DNA of 64,000 nucleotides. It comes from DAOQAU01 sp964640325 (lineage in GTDB: Bacteria > Cyanobacteriota > Vampirovibrionia > Gastranaerophilales > Gastranaerophilaceae). The translations under genes were made by a program, and so were the position numbers. Of the stretch, positions 25,605 through 34,782 are shown piece by piece; within the stretch, counting starts at the first letter, position 1, and the number at the start of each line of letters is the position of its first letter. The notes beneath the pieces were generated by a model. It searched no databases. It was not told the DNA's origin and saw only the letters and a program-made list of their open reading frames with translations. The stretch covers positions 7,959 through 71,958 of the forward strand of contig CAZXID010000006.1 of NCBI GenBank assembly GCA_964640325.1. Reading direction: 5' to 3'.

Positions 25605-26657
25605 ATGAAAACAGAGACAAAATTTAATTTGGGGCAAAGAATTAAAATAAAGAATATAATAGACATTACCCTTCTTTTGTTAACCGCTGCAGCTTTACTA
25701 ATTTTAGGGTTTTCAAGGCAAATAGGCATATACGATGCGATTGTGTTTTCTGTGATAATTATTTTCTACATTATACAGTATTCATTGAGTCAAAATTGGA
25801 TTAACAAAGAATTAAGAAAAAGTGTAAAAAAACAAATAAATCAGTCCAAGGCTGTAGTTGAGGAAATTTTTGAGTCTGCTCAAAAACAAAAAGAGTCCCT
25901 GCAGGAATATTTAATTATGACAAAACAGGCGTTGGAAAATATAAACGAACTTAAGGTAAATTCGGAAAAATCTAAGCAAAGTTCAACACAAGTTTTGACA
26001 AAGGCTGAAAAATCTCTGGGATTTTCTCAAAAAGAACAAGAAGCCGTTAAAGAAAATATTGAAAAGATGATAGTGTTAAGACAAAAAATTCAGGTGATAG
26101 CAGAATTAATTTTAGAGCTTTCCGAACATACCCAGCAAATAGGAAGTATTGTGGGAATAGTCGAAGACATTGTCGAGCAGACAAACATGCTCGCTTTAAA
26201 TGCTGCTGTTGAAGCTGCAAGGGCCGGAGAGCATGGTAAAGGATTTGCTGTTGTCGCAGGTGAAATAAGAAAACTTGCGGATGAATCCAAACAGGCAACA
26301 GCAAAAATAACCAATTTAATACAAGATATTCAACAGGCGACAAACTCAACTGTAATGGTCACAGAAGACGGTTCAAAAGAAATTGAATCCGGCGTCAAGC
26401 TTGCTGATAATATAAATAAAAATATAGATTCATTGATTAGTTTGATAAGCGAGGTTAATTTATCGGCCGAAGAAATTTGTTCCAATTCGCAGGTTCAGAC
26501 GACTTATTCGGAAAAAGCCGAAAGTTCCGTTCAAAGTATAGGTGACGGGTTAAAAGAGTCTTTGAATTCTTTGGAAGAAAATATTCAAAAAATAAAAGCG
26601 CTAAATGTTATTTCAGTTTCTTTTAAGGAAAACTTTACCGATGAACAGGATTTTTAG
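25605..26657 (+). CDS. Methyl-accepting-chemotaxis-type signalling protein
   Basis: 350 residues. Two adjacent transmembrane segments (about 21-38 and 43-60) leave almost no periplasmic sensor loop. The rest is coiled coil with the MCP hairpin tip DIVEQTNMLALNAAVEAARAGEHGKGFAVVAGEIRKLAD (about 188-228). A membrane-embedded or cytoplasmic signal is therefore likely. It has AAGGAG before the ATG and abuts the CheA gene directly. Confidence 0.9.
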   Translation: MKTETKFNLGQRIKIKNIIDITLLLLTAAALLILGFSRQIGIYDAIVFSVIIIFYIIQYSLSQNWINKELRKSVKKQINQSKAVVEEIFESAQKQKESLQEYLIMTKQALENINELKVNSEKSKQSSTQVLTKAEKSLGFSQKEQEAVKENIEKMIVLRQKIQVIAELILELSEHTQQIGSIVGIVEDIVEQTNMLALNAAVEAARAGEHGKGFAVVAGEIRKLADESKQATAKITNLIQDIQQATNSTVMVTEDGSKEIESGVKLADNINKNIDSLISLISEVNLSAEEICSNSQVQTTYSEKAESSVQSIGDGLKESLNSLEENIQKIKALNVISVSFKENFTDEQDF

Positions 26658-29600
26658 ATGGATTTTCAGGAAGAAGAATTTAATGAGATTTTAAGAATTT
26701 TTCAAATTGAGTCTGAGGAAATTATCTCAAGACTTAATGCCAATGTTCATGATCTTGAAAAGGATCCGAAAAATAAAGATATTATCTTTGTGCTGTTTAG
26801 AGATGCCCATAGTTTAAAGGGTGCTGCAAGAATGATTGGTTTTAATAATATTCAGACTTTGGCACACAAAATTGAAGATGTTTTGGGAATGGCAAAAGAC
26901 AGTCAAATAATTATCAGTTCTGAAATAATAAACGCTTTATATAAGAGTATTGATTTTTTATCAGAGATTATAGAAAAATCTATCAAACAAAAAACGGAGC
27001 TCTATGACGAGGCGCTCAGCGTTCAAATAGATAATTTGGATACAATATGTGCAAAGCTTCAACAGAATGAGGCAAAAGAGGAAGAAAAAGACGATGAGAT
27101 TAATATTGCAGAGCTTAGAAGCAATATCGATGAGATAAATTCTTTAATTTCAGAGGGGCTTTTTGATCTCATGGTGGCTTCAAGTCAACAAAATCAAGAG
27201 GTGATAAAAAGATTTTCCATTAAAATAAATAAACTTTTTGAAATTTTGTCCAAAATAAAGGCATATGACATTAAAAAAGCCCTTGAGGATATGAAAGTTA
27301 AATTAGACTTTGTTATAAAAACATCCGGTAATTTTACCTTAAAAGAAATAGATGATTTTCAAAAAAATATAGACATAATTATTTTAAATTTGGCGTCCGT
27401 GTGCGAAATACATGGCATAAAAATTCCTGATTATTACTCTTTGGCTTTTGATATTTTTTCTCAAAAACAGGATAAAGCACCCCTGCAAAAACAGGATTCG
27501 CAGCCGCAGAAAGATTTAGATAAAAAACACGAAACTTTTGAAAAATTAGAAATTGAGCAAAAAAAACAAGAAAAAATTGAATTTGAAAAAATCGAGCAAG
27601 ATGAAACATTTGAATCCGAAAATCTTTTAAGTATAAGGACAATGTTTTCGTCACTGTCTTTAAATTACAATTTACTGGGGGATATAAGACAAAAGCTTAT
27701 AGATTTTAACAATGTAGTGCAAGATGAGACTATCAATTCCATAGTAAAAAATGTTTTAAAAATAATAGACTTTTCAATACAAAATCAAATAAAGCTGGGG
27801 GAAGATATAATCTCTGCAATGGAGCAGGGTGTTGACTATTGTTTGGCAAAGTTAGATAATCGCCAAGAGGCTACAGACAGCGAGCTTATTATGCAGCGGC
27901 TTGAGGTGGTGCAGCAGGTTCTTGAGCTTAATAAAGAACCCGAAGAGAATAATTTAACAAGAAAGCATACGGATTTAATTAAGAAAAGTTCTGAGTTGAA
28001 TGCTGTTTTTGATACAGGGGAGATAAAGACTTTGAGGGTTGATTCTGCCAAGCTTGATTCTATGGTAAATCAGGTCGGGGAGTTAATGATTGCTAAAATT
28101 AAATCAAAAAAACACCTGCGGGGGCTCGATGAAATAAATAATTCAATGGATGATTGGCAGAAAAATTGCACAAAAGTATTGAATCATCTGAGATATTTTG
28201 AAAAAAGATACGCCAAAAATCAAACTGAAGATTCTAAAACATTTTATTTTATAAATCAGCTTTTGACAATTTTGGATAACAACTGCAGAAATTTTTCTGA
28301 TACGATTAAGGAAATTTCAAATCTTCGCAGGATAATTCAGGAAGATGACCTAAAAATGGGCTTGATAATAGATGACTTGGAAAATATGGTTAAAAATATA
28401 AGGGTTTTGCCTTTTGCCACGGTTTTTCATATTTTTGGCAGAATGGTCAGGGATATTGCGCAAGAAAAAGGCAAACAGATAAATTTTGAAATATTCGGCA
28501 GTGAAACAAGCACTGATAAAAAAATAATAGAAGAAATTAAATCACCTCTTATTCATATAATAAGAAATGCCATTGACCATGGAATTGAAACACCCGATGA
28601 GCGAATGGCACTGGGGAAAGAGCCTGTCGGAAATATTATATTGAAAGCCTCGCAAACAGACAATAGGGTTAAAATAGAAATACACGATGACGGGCGGGGC
28701 ATAGATGTTGCAAAAATAAGAGAAAAGGCTTTAAAAAAGGGTTATTTGAAACAAGAGGAAGCAGATTCCATGTCTGATGAGCAAATAACAAATCTTATTT
28801 TTGCCCCTGGATTTTCGACCGGAGATGAAATTACAAGTATTTCGGGAAGAGGAATCGGCCTTGATGTTGTGCATACAAAAATATCACAGTTAAACGGCAA
28901 AGTTAAAGTTTTATCCGAGTTAAATAAAGGCTGCAGTGTTATAATAGAGCTTCCTACAACAATGTCAACGCTTAAGTCGTTTTTGGTAAAAGCATCGGAG
29001 CAAGTATTTGCCATTCCAATGAATATTATAAATTCTGTAATGTTAAAAAATGCCGATGAAATATTTGTTGACGAAGGGCACAAAAGTATTATCATAGAGG
29101 GCAAAACCATACCGATTTATAGTTTGTCGGTAATTTTAAATTTGCCTTTATATAAAAAAAGTGCGGCAAAAAAAACAATTTTGACGCTTGAAAGTGATAA
29201 CAAAATAATAGGACTGGAAGTTGATAAGTTATTGGGGGATCAGGAAATTCTGCACAAAAAACTTTCAGCCCCGCTTTATAAGTTAAAAAATATTTCAGGA
29301 GTTACCACTTTGGCATCGGGAGATTTGTGTTTTATATTAAATATTTCCGAACTTTTAAAAAATGTCAGCAAAATAAATTTTGTCGAACAAAGCCAAGTTT
29401 ATGAAAAAATTGCGCTTAGAGAAAATAAAATACTGCTGGTTGATGATTCTATAACAACAAGAACTCTTGAAAAAAATATTTTAACCAGAGCAGGCTACAA
29501 TGTTGAAGTTGCACTTAATCCGATAGAAGCGTTTGAAAAACTTTCAAAAGAAAAATTCAGCTTGATAATAAGTGATATTGAAATGCCTGAGATGGATGGT

Positions 29601-29789
29601 TTTGAATTTTTATGTAAATTAAAATCCGAAAAAAAATATTCTAAAATACCTGTGATTATGTTAAGTTCTTTGTCAAAAGAAAGTGAAAGAAAAAAAGCCA
29701 AAGAATGCGGCGCAAATGAATATTTAAACAAAAACGAGTTTGATCAGGATAAGTTTTTGGCAATCATTGAAAAGAATTTTAGCGGATAA
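26658..29789 (+). CDS. Hybrid chemosensory histidine kinase CheA with receiver domain
   Basis: 1043 residues. Order: Hpt (1-110; phospho-acceptor H51 in DAHSLKGAARMIGF), a long linker (110-450), dimerisation domain, HATPase (HIIRNAIDHGIETPDER; HDDGRGIDV; GRGIGLDVV; about 560-770), CheW-like domain (about 775-900) and a C-terminal REC domain (about 925-1043; LLVDDSITTR, SDIEMPEMDG). The start follows the MCP stop without a gap. No cheR, cheB or single-domain cheY is in the window, pointing to an alternative-function chemosensory system. Confidence 0.93.
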   Translation: MDFQEEEFNEILRIFQIESEEIISRLNANVHDLEKDPKNKDIIFVLFRDAHSLKGAARMIGFNNIQTLAHKIEDVLGMAKDSQIIISSEIINALYKSIDFLSEIIEKSIKQKTELYDEALSVQIDNLDTICAKLQQNEAKEEEKDDEINIAELRSNIDEINSLISEGLFDLMVASSQQNQEVIKRFSIKINKLFEILSKIKAYDIKKALEDMKVKLDFVIKTSGNFTLKEIDDFQKNIDIIILNLASVCEIHGIKIPDYYSLAFDIFSQKQDKAPLQKQDSQPQKDLDKKHETFEKLEIEQKKQEKIEFEKIEQDETFESENLLSIRTMFSSLSLNYNLLGDIRQKLIDFNNVVQDETINSIVKNVLKIIDFSIQNQIKLGEDIISAMEQGVDYCLAKLDNRQEATDSELIMQRLEVVQQVLELNKEPEENNLTRKHTDLIKKSSELNAVFDTGEIKTLRVDSAKLDSMVNQVGELMIAKIKSKKHLRGLDEINNSMDDWQKNCTKVLNHLRYFEKRYAKNQTEDSKTFYFINQLLTILDNNCRNFSDTIKEISNLRRIIQEDDLKMGLIIDDLENMVKNIRVLPFATVFHIFGRMVRDIAQEKGKQINFEIFGSETSTDKKIIEEIKSPLIHIIRNAIDHGIETPDERMALGKEPVGNIILKASQTDNRVKIEIHDDGRGIDVAKIREKALKKGYLKQEEADSMSDEQITNLIFAPGFSTGDEITSISGRGIGLDVVHTKISQLNGKVKVLSELNKGCSVIIELPTTMSTLKSFLVKASEQVFAIPMNIINSVMLKNADEIFVDEGHKSIIIEGKTIPIYSLSVILNLPLYKKSAAKKTILTLESDNKIIGLEVDKLLGDQEILHKKLSAPLYKLKNISGVTTLASGDLCFILNISELLKNVSKINFVEQSQVYEKIALRENKILLVDDSITTRTLEKNILTRAGYNVEVALNPIEAFEKLSKEKFSLIISDIEMPEMDGFEFLCKLKSEKKYSKIPVIMLSSLSKESERKKAKECGANEYLNKNEFDQDKFLAIIEKNFSG

Positions 29790-29828
29790 TTTTTTTATTG
29801 TTTATTTTTAATTTTCGGCTGGTGTTAT

Positions 29829-32567
29829 TTAAAACAAATTCAGCTGCGGAGCTTGGATTTGAAGCTGGTTTTGTTCATTCTTGTTTGAGCGTTTGCGCGT
29901 GGACAAATCGTTTGAAAAATCACGCTGCATTTTTGTCATTAATTCTTGCGAACGGTTGATAACGCTCTGCGGAAGCCCAGCCATTTTTGCCACCTGAATC
30001 CCGTAACTTTTGCTCGCCCCGCCTTGAACTATTTTTCTTAAAAATTCAATTTCACCGTTTTCTTCGCTTACGGTAATTCTGTAATTTTTAATTTGTGGGT
30101 AAGTGTTTGTCATAACATTCAATTCATGGTAGTGGGTTGCAAAAATGCATCTTGCCTTAATTTTTGTGGCTATAAATTCTGCAACCGCCCAAGCAATAGC
30201 CACTCCGTCGTAAGTGCTTGTACCGCGCCCTATTTCATCTAATAGAATCAGACTTTTTTCACTTGCCGAATTCAAGATGTAGCCTGTTTCAATCATTTCT
30301 ACCATAAAGGTGGATTGTCCCAGTGTTAAGTCATCCGATGCGCCCACACGGGTGAAAATTTTATCTACAACTCCCAATTTGACATAATCTGCCGGAACAA
30401 ATGAGCCCATTTGCGCCAAAATGGCTATCAGCGCATTTTGGCGCATAAAAGTAGATTTACCCGCCATATTAGGTCCGGTCAAAATCATAAATTGTGGCGT
30501 TGCGGCTGAATGGCTGAATGGCTGAAAAGCTGAATGGTTTTTATTTTTGTCATTTGCTTGAAATTCGGGTGAGGGGTATTTTTGGATTGCTTCGTCGTTC
30601 GCTTCGCTCACTTCTCGCAATGACAAATCTGTTTTGTGTTCCCCATTTCCTGCTCCCTGTTGATACGCAAGCTCCAAATCGTTTGCAACGTAAGCGCCCA
30701 GCGGTAAAACTTTTTCCAAAACGGCATGGCGACCGTTTTTCACAAGAAAATCTGAACTTTCATCTATTATAGGTCGTGTGTAGTTGTTTTCTAATGCCAC
30801 AAAAGCAAGCGAGGTCAAAACGTCAATATTTGCAATGCAATCGGCAACTTCTCTTATTTTTGTTACATATTCTTTTGAATAATTTTTTAAATCGTTAAAT
30901 AATTTATTTTCAATCTCCAGTGCTTTGAATTGAGCAGAAAGCACATCGTCTTCGTGCTTTTTTAATTCATCCGTTATAAATCTTTCGGCATTTGTCAGAG
31001 TTTGTTTGCGAATGTAGTTGCCGGGAACAAGGTTTAAATTTGAATTTGTAATTTCAATAAAAAAGCCAAAAATTTTGTTGTAGCCGACTTTTAAAAATTT
31101 CATCCCTGTGCGTTCTTTTTCTTTTTCTTCAAATTCTTTTAGCCATTTTTCCCCTCCTGTAAGCAGATCTTTAAAGTAGTCTAATTCTCCGCTTACTCCG
31201 GATTTAATTACCCCGCCGTCTTTTGCTGAAATCGGCGCATCCTCGCGGATTGTTCGCTCAATTATGTTTGCAAATTCTATTAATTCTTGTTCATGTCGGT
31301 TTAATTTATCAAAAGAATCGCTTTCTAGTCCCTGAATTTCTTTTATTATCTGCGGGAGCATAAAAAGAGAGTCTTTTAGCCCGAGAAAATCTCTGGGGTT
31401 TGCAGAATTGTTGCTTAATCTTGTCGAGAGTCTTTGAATGTCATAAATTTTTTCTAAAATGTTTGCCAATTCATTTCTGATTTGGGGTTTTTGGATTAAT
31501 TCTTCTATAACATCAAGCCTTTTATTTATTTCGTCAACATTTTTTAAAGGCTGGCAGATGCGGATTTTTAAAAGCCTTGCGCCCATGTTGGTTTTGGTTT
31601 TATCAATTGCCCAAAGAAGCGAGCCATACTTGTTTTGTCCTCTGAGAGTTTGTGTCAATTCCAAATTTTTTCTTGTGTTGGCATCAATTAATACAAATTC
31701 GTTTAATTCATAAGGGGTTATTGTGTCAAATTTTGGAAAATTTTCTTTCATGGTCTCCCAAATGTATGCAACAAGAGCACCGCAGGTTAAAAAGCCCGTT
31801 TTATAATTTTCATATCCGAAAGCTTCAAGTGAATTTGTCTTAAAAACCGTTTTTAAATTGTTTAGTGCAAAGCTTTTTTCAAAAATGCTCGAAGGGACTT
31901 TTGAACAGTTGTAATTATTTACGATTTCATCTGGCAAATCTATTTTTTCATCGGGAACAATCTGAAACGGCATTACTTTTTGTGCAACAGACGGTGCTAT
32001 AATTTCAGCCGGCTGGAGCCTTGCAAGCTCGGATAAAATCATGCTCAAAGGTGCTTGTGTGGTTTTAAATTCTCCCGTTGAAATATCGGCATAAGCAAAG
32101 CCGAATAATTCGTTATTTTTATCTTTTATAATCGCGCAAATATAATTGTTTGAATTTTTATCAAGCAAGTTGCTTTCAGTGAGAGTTCCAGCGGTAACAA
32201 GTCTTACCACACCTCTTTTGACTAAAGTTTTTGTCTCTTTGGGATCTTCTAACTGTTCGCAGATAGCAACTTTGTAATTTTTTTCTATTAGTTTTTCAAG
32301 ATAATTTTCTACTGCTTTTGCGGGGATTCCTGCAAGCGGAATTCTTCCCATTTTTGCGCCTGCATCTTTTCCGGTCAGGGTAAGTTCCAATTCTCTTGAC
32401 ATGGTAATTGCATCTTCAAAGAAGGTTTCGTAAAAATCGCCTAAGCGGTAGAGCAAAATTACATCCTGATGTTGCCTTTTAATTTCAAGATACTGGGCAA
32501 TAACAGGTGTTACATCCTCAATATTTACATCTAAACTGTTTACATTATTGATTTCTTGCTTTGACAT
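29829..32567 (-). CDS. mutS: DNA mismatch repair protein MutS
   Basis: 912 residues from the preferred start at 32567 (AGGA about 10 bases upstream). An in-frame extension to 32624 runs into a dispersed repeat and is unlikely. The N-terminal mismatch-binding motif FYE is in LGDFYETFFEDA. The ATPase has GPNMAGKST (about residue 700), DEIGRGTSTYDG and THYHEL. About 60 extra residues before the Walker A motif (about 640-690) are encoded by a 78-bp palindromic element plus octad repeats. Mismatch recognition is likely intact. Confidence 0.95.
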   Translation of the reverse strand: MSKQEINNVNSLDVNIEDVTPVIAQYLEIKRQHQDVILLYRLGDFYETFFEDAITMSRELELTLTGKDAGAKMGRIPLAGIPAKAVENYLEKLIEKNYKVAICEQLEDPKETKTLVKRGVVRLVTAGTLTESNLLDKNSNNYICAIIKDKNNELFGFAYADISTGEFKTTQAPLSMILSELARLQPAEIIAPSVAQKVMPFQIVPDEKIDLPDEIVNNYNCSKVPSSIFEKSFALNNLKTVFKTNSLEAFGYENYKTGFLTCGALVAYIWETMKENFPKFDTITPYELNEFVLIDANTRKNLELTQTLRGQNKYGSLLWAIDKTKTNMGARLLKIRICQPLKNVDEINKRLDVIEELIQKPQIRNELANILEKIYDIQRLSTRLSNNSANPRDFLGLKDSLFMLPQIIKEIQGLESDSFDKLNRHEQELIEFANIIERTIREDAPISAKDGGVIKSGVSGELDYFKDLLTGGEKWLKEFEEKEKERTGMKFLKVGYNKIFGFFIEITNSNLNLVPGNYIRKQTLTNAERFITDELKKHEDDVLSAQFKALEIENKLFNDLKNYSKEYVTKIREVADCIANIDVLTSLAFVALENNYTRPIIDESSDFLVKNGRHAVLEKVLPLGAYVANDLELAYQQGAGNGEHKTDLSLREVSEANDEAIQKYPSPEFQANDKNKNHSAFQPFSHSAATPQFMILTGPNMAGKSTFMRQNALIAILAQMGSFVPADYVKLGVVDKIFTRVGASDDLTLGQSTFMVEMIETGYILNSASEKSLILLDEIGRGTSTYDGVAIAWAVAEFIATKIKARCIFATHYHELNVMTNTYPQIKNYRITVSEENGEIEFLRKIVQGGASKSYGIQVAKMAGLPQSVINRSQELMTKMQRDFSNDLSTRKRSNKNEQNQLQIQAPQLNLF
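30505..30536. repeat. Octad repeat inside mutS
   Basis: Four 8-base units: GCTGAATG twice, GCTGAAAA, GCTGAATG. On the coding strand they specify the residues FQPFSHSA region. The period is not a multiple of three, so gain or loss of a unit would shift the mutS frame. Confidence 0.7.
30548..30625. repeat. TGTCAT...ATGACA element inside mutS, 78 bp
   Basis: The ends are inverted TGTCAT/ATGACA. The coding strand starts TGTCATTGCGAG and includes AGCGAAGCGAACGACG and AAGCAATCC, a repeat type widespread between bacterial genes. Its 78 bases equal 26 codons, so the mutS frame is kept. Confidence 0.75.
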
Positions 32568-32618
32568 TGATACACTTATCCTAGAAAAATATTGGGAAGA
32601 CTCCCAAATTATATATTT

Positions 32619-32693
32619 TGTCATGCTGAATTTATTTCAGCATCTTACCAGCAAAGTAAGTTGGATAGATCCTGAAATAAGTTCAGGATGACA
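32619..32693. repeat. TGTCAT...ATGACA palindromic element, 75 bp (compact form)
   Basis: Two small hairpins (GCTGAA..TTCAGC and CCTGAA..TTCAGG) are joined by a linker with TTACCAGCAAAGTAAGTTGG. The whole is bounded by TGTCAT and ATGACA. It lies between mutS and the gene at 32742. Confidence 0.75.
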
Positions 32694-32741
32694 GGCAGGT
32701 TTAGTTACATTATTTTAACTTGAAATCAGGAGAAATTCAAC

Positions 32742-33344
32742 ATGGGCTGTTTAAAAAATGTTTTCAAAGCAATAATTCTTGTTTTGGCCGCCATAGGTTT
32801 TGTATCCATAGGCGGAAAAGATTATGTCGTAAATCTCTGGAATCAATACACAAATCCTCCCCAAGATGTTATGCTTGAGCGGGCAAAAAAAGTGGGGGAT
32901 TTTTCCCAAGTTCCCGATGAATACGAGATAGATAAAGCAGCATCGGTTCTTGGTTATAACGGAGTTTTGGCAGAACACAGAGCAACGGGACAAAAACTTG
33001 TTGTGGTGGATTCGGGCAAAAAACCGCTTCTTACTCCCGGGGATTTTGAAGACGGAAGTGTTGATAAAAAACTTGAAGATTTGAGACAAAAGTTAAAATA
33101 TCAGTTCGTGAATATTCAAGATTTGAAAATAACTAAAAAAGGCAAAATAAAAACATTTGGCAAAACCGTCAGATATGTAAGGTTTCAGGCAAAAGCAAAC
33201 AAATTGCCTGTCGGTGATTTGGAAGGGATAATCTCTGCTGTTGAAAGCGAGGACGGAAAAATTAAAATAATTGTTTCTGCAAATGAAAAGGGCAAATATT
33301 CTCAAATAGTCTCAGAAGAATTTTTCAAAAAAGTACGAGAATAA
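32742..33344 (+). CDS. Hypothetical membrane-anchored protein
   Basis: 200 residues, not recognised. One N-terminal hydrophobic segment (residues 6-24, ending GFVSIGG) anchors a soluble domain predicted outside the cytoplasm. The soluble part alternates strands (KLVVVDSGKK, FVNIQDLKITKKGKIK, YVRFQAKANK, IKIIVSANEKGKY). There are no cysteines after C3. It has AGGAGA before the ATG and its own terminator. Confidence 0.65.
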   Translation: MGCLKNVFKAIILVLAAIGFVSIGGKDYVVNLWNQYTNPPQDVMLERAKKVGDFSQVPDEYEIDKAASVLGYNGVLAEHRATGQKLVVVDSGKKPLLTPGDFEDGSVDKKLEDLRQKLKYQFVNIQDLKITKKGKIKTFGKTVRYVRFQAKANKLPVGDLEGIISAVESEDGKIKIIVSANEKGKYSQIVSEEFFKKVRE

Positions 33345-33356
33345 TTTTTTAAATAA

Positions 33357-33394
33357 AAACGGGCGGCGAAATTAAAAATTTCGCCGCCCGTTTT
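33357..33394 (+). terminator. Intrinsic terminator
   Basis: A perfect stem of AAAACGGGCGGCGAAATT with its complement, 3-base loop, ending in TTTT. Confidence 0.85.
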
Positions 33395-33488
33395 ATTTGT
33401 CTTTCTTTACAAATATTTGTTTTTAAATTAGAATTAAACTTGTAAAATCTGTTGTGCATTAAAATTTAAAAGAGAGTCGCGGGGTCTA

Positions 33489-34214
33489 ATGGGAAAAGAT
33501 TTAAAATATAAAAGAGTTTTATTAAAAATCAGCGGCGAGGCGCTTTTGGGCTCGCAGGAATTTGGGATTGACCCAGTTCCGGTTGAGATGATAGCCAATG
33601 AAATCAAGCTTGCTCATGATGAGGGCGCTCAAATAGGCGTTGTTGTAGGTGGCGGAAATATTTTCAGAGGCGTTAAAAATAGTGCCAAGCTTGGAATGGA
33701 TCAAGCCTCGGGCGATTATGTCGGAATGCTTGCTACAGTTATGAATGCGCTTACTCTTCAAAGTGCGCTTAAAAAAGTCGGGGTTTCATGCAGGGTTCAA
33801 TCTGCCATTCAGATGAATCAGATAGCAGAGCCTTATATCCGCTTTAAGGCAATAAGGCACCTTGAAAAAAGCAGGGTAGTAATTTTTGCTGCAGGTACTG
33901 GAAATCCTTTTTTCACAACGGATACGGCAGCATCGCTAAGAGCCTCTGAGATTAACGCAGATGCTATGCTTATGGCAAAAAATGGCGTTGACGGGGTTTA
34001 TTCGGATGATCCAAGAGTTAATAAAAAGGCTGAAAAATTTGATAAAATATCTTACGATGATATTATAAAAAACGGTCTAAAAGTTATGGATACTGCATCT
34101 TGTGCGCTTTGTAAACAAAACAATATTCCTATTATTGTTTTTGATTTTCAGGCAAAAGGCAGTATCAAAAAGATTTTACACGGTGAAAAATTAGGAACTT
34201 ACGTAGGAGGATAA
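33489..34214 (+). CDS. pyrH: Uridylate kinase
   Basis: 241 residues, amino-acid-kinase fold, hexameric UMP kinase of bacteria. Diagnostic segments are RVLLKISGEALLG, VVGGGNIFRG, GDYVGMLATVMNAL and TGNPFFTTDTAA. It phosphorylates UMP with ATP and is feedback-regulated by UTP in the family. First gene of pyrH-frr-cdsA-rnc-rpe; frr follows after one base. Confidence 0.96.
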   Translation: MGKDLKYKRVLLKISGEALLGSQEFGIDPVPVEMIANEIKLAHDEGAQIGVVVGGGNIFRGVKNSAKLGMDQASGDYVGMLATVMNALTLQSALKKVGVSCRVQSAIQMNQIAEPYIRFKAIRHLEKSRVVIFAAGTGNPFFTTDTAASLRASEINADAMLMAKNGVDGVYSDDPRVNKKAEKFDKISYDDIIKNGLKVMDTASCALCKQNNIPIIVFDFQAKGSIKKILHGEKLGTYVGG

Positions 34215-34215
34215 T

Positions 34216-34782
34216 ATGTCAGAAGCAGTAGATGAAATGTTTTTATTCGGCGAAGAAAAAATGGAAAAGGCTATAAACCAGCTTAAAAAGGAGTTTGCTT
34301 CAATCCGCTCAGGCAGAGCAAATCCAATGATTTTAGACAAAGTCATGGTTGATTATTACGGTGCTCCGACCCCCTTAAGACAGATGTCACAGGTGACTGT
34401 TCAAGACGGAACGACTATTGTTGTTTCGCCTTATGATAAAACCATAATTAAAGAAATTGAAAAGGCTATAATCAAAGCTGAATTGGGAATTCCTCCAAAC
34501 AGTGACGGAATTGTCATAAGACTTGCATTTCCTCCTTTGACTGAAGAAAGAAGAAGAGAAATTACAAAAGATGTTAAAAAGCTCGGTGAAGATTCAAAAG
34601 TTGCCATAAGAAATATAAGAAGAGATATGGTTGACGAGTTAAAAAAACTTGAAAAATCTGAAAATCTTCCTGAAGATGTTGCAAAAGACAATCAGGATGA
34701 AATTCAAAAATTAACCGACAAATACGTAAAAATGATTGATATGACTGTTGAAGAAAAAGAAAAAGAGGTCTTAACCGTTTAA
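34216..34782 (+). CDS. frr: Ribosome recycling factor
   Basis: 188 residues, normal length. SIRSGRANPMILDKVMVDYYG and the C-terminal RRDMVDELKKLEK are classic RRF segments. It acts with EF-G to split post-termination ribosomes. AGGAGG lies just before the start. The order pyrH-frr-cdsA is widely conserved. It overlaps cdsA by one base. Confidence 0.96.
   Translation: MSEAVDEMFLFGEEKMEKAINQLKKEFASIRSGRANPMILDKVMVDYYGAPTPLRQMSQVTVQDGTTIVVSPYDKTIIKEIEKAIIKAELGIPPNSDGIVIRLAFPPLTEERRREITKDVKKLGEDSKVAIRNIRRDMVDELKKLEKSENLPEDVAKDNQDEIQKLTDKYVKMIDMTVEEKEKEVLTV

Noticed and set aside
30518..30772. 84-residue frame antisense to mutS
   Set aside because: It is the complement of the repeat element and octads in mutS; those repeats explain the open frame.
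32568..32624. Longer MutS N-terminus (start at 32624)
   Set aside because: The added codons lie partly in a dispersed repeat, and the start at 32567 has an upstream AGGA and a normal MutS N-terminus.
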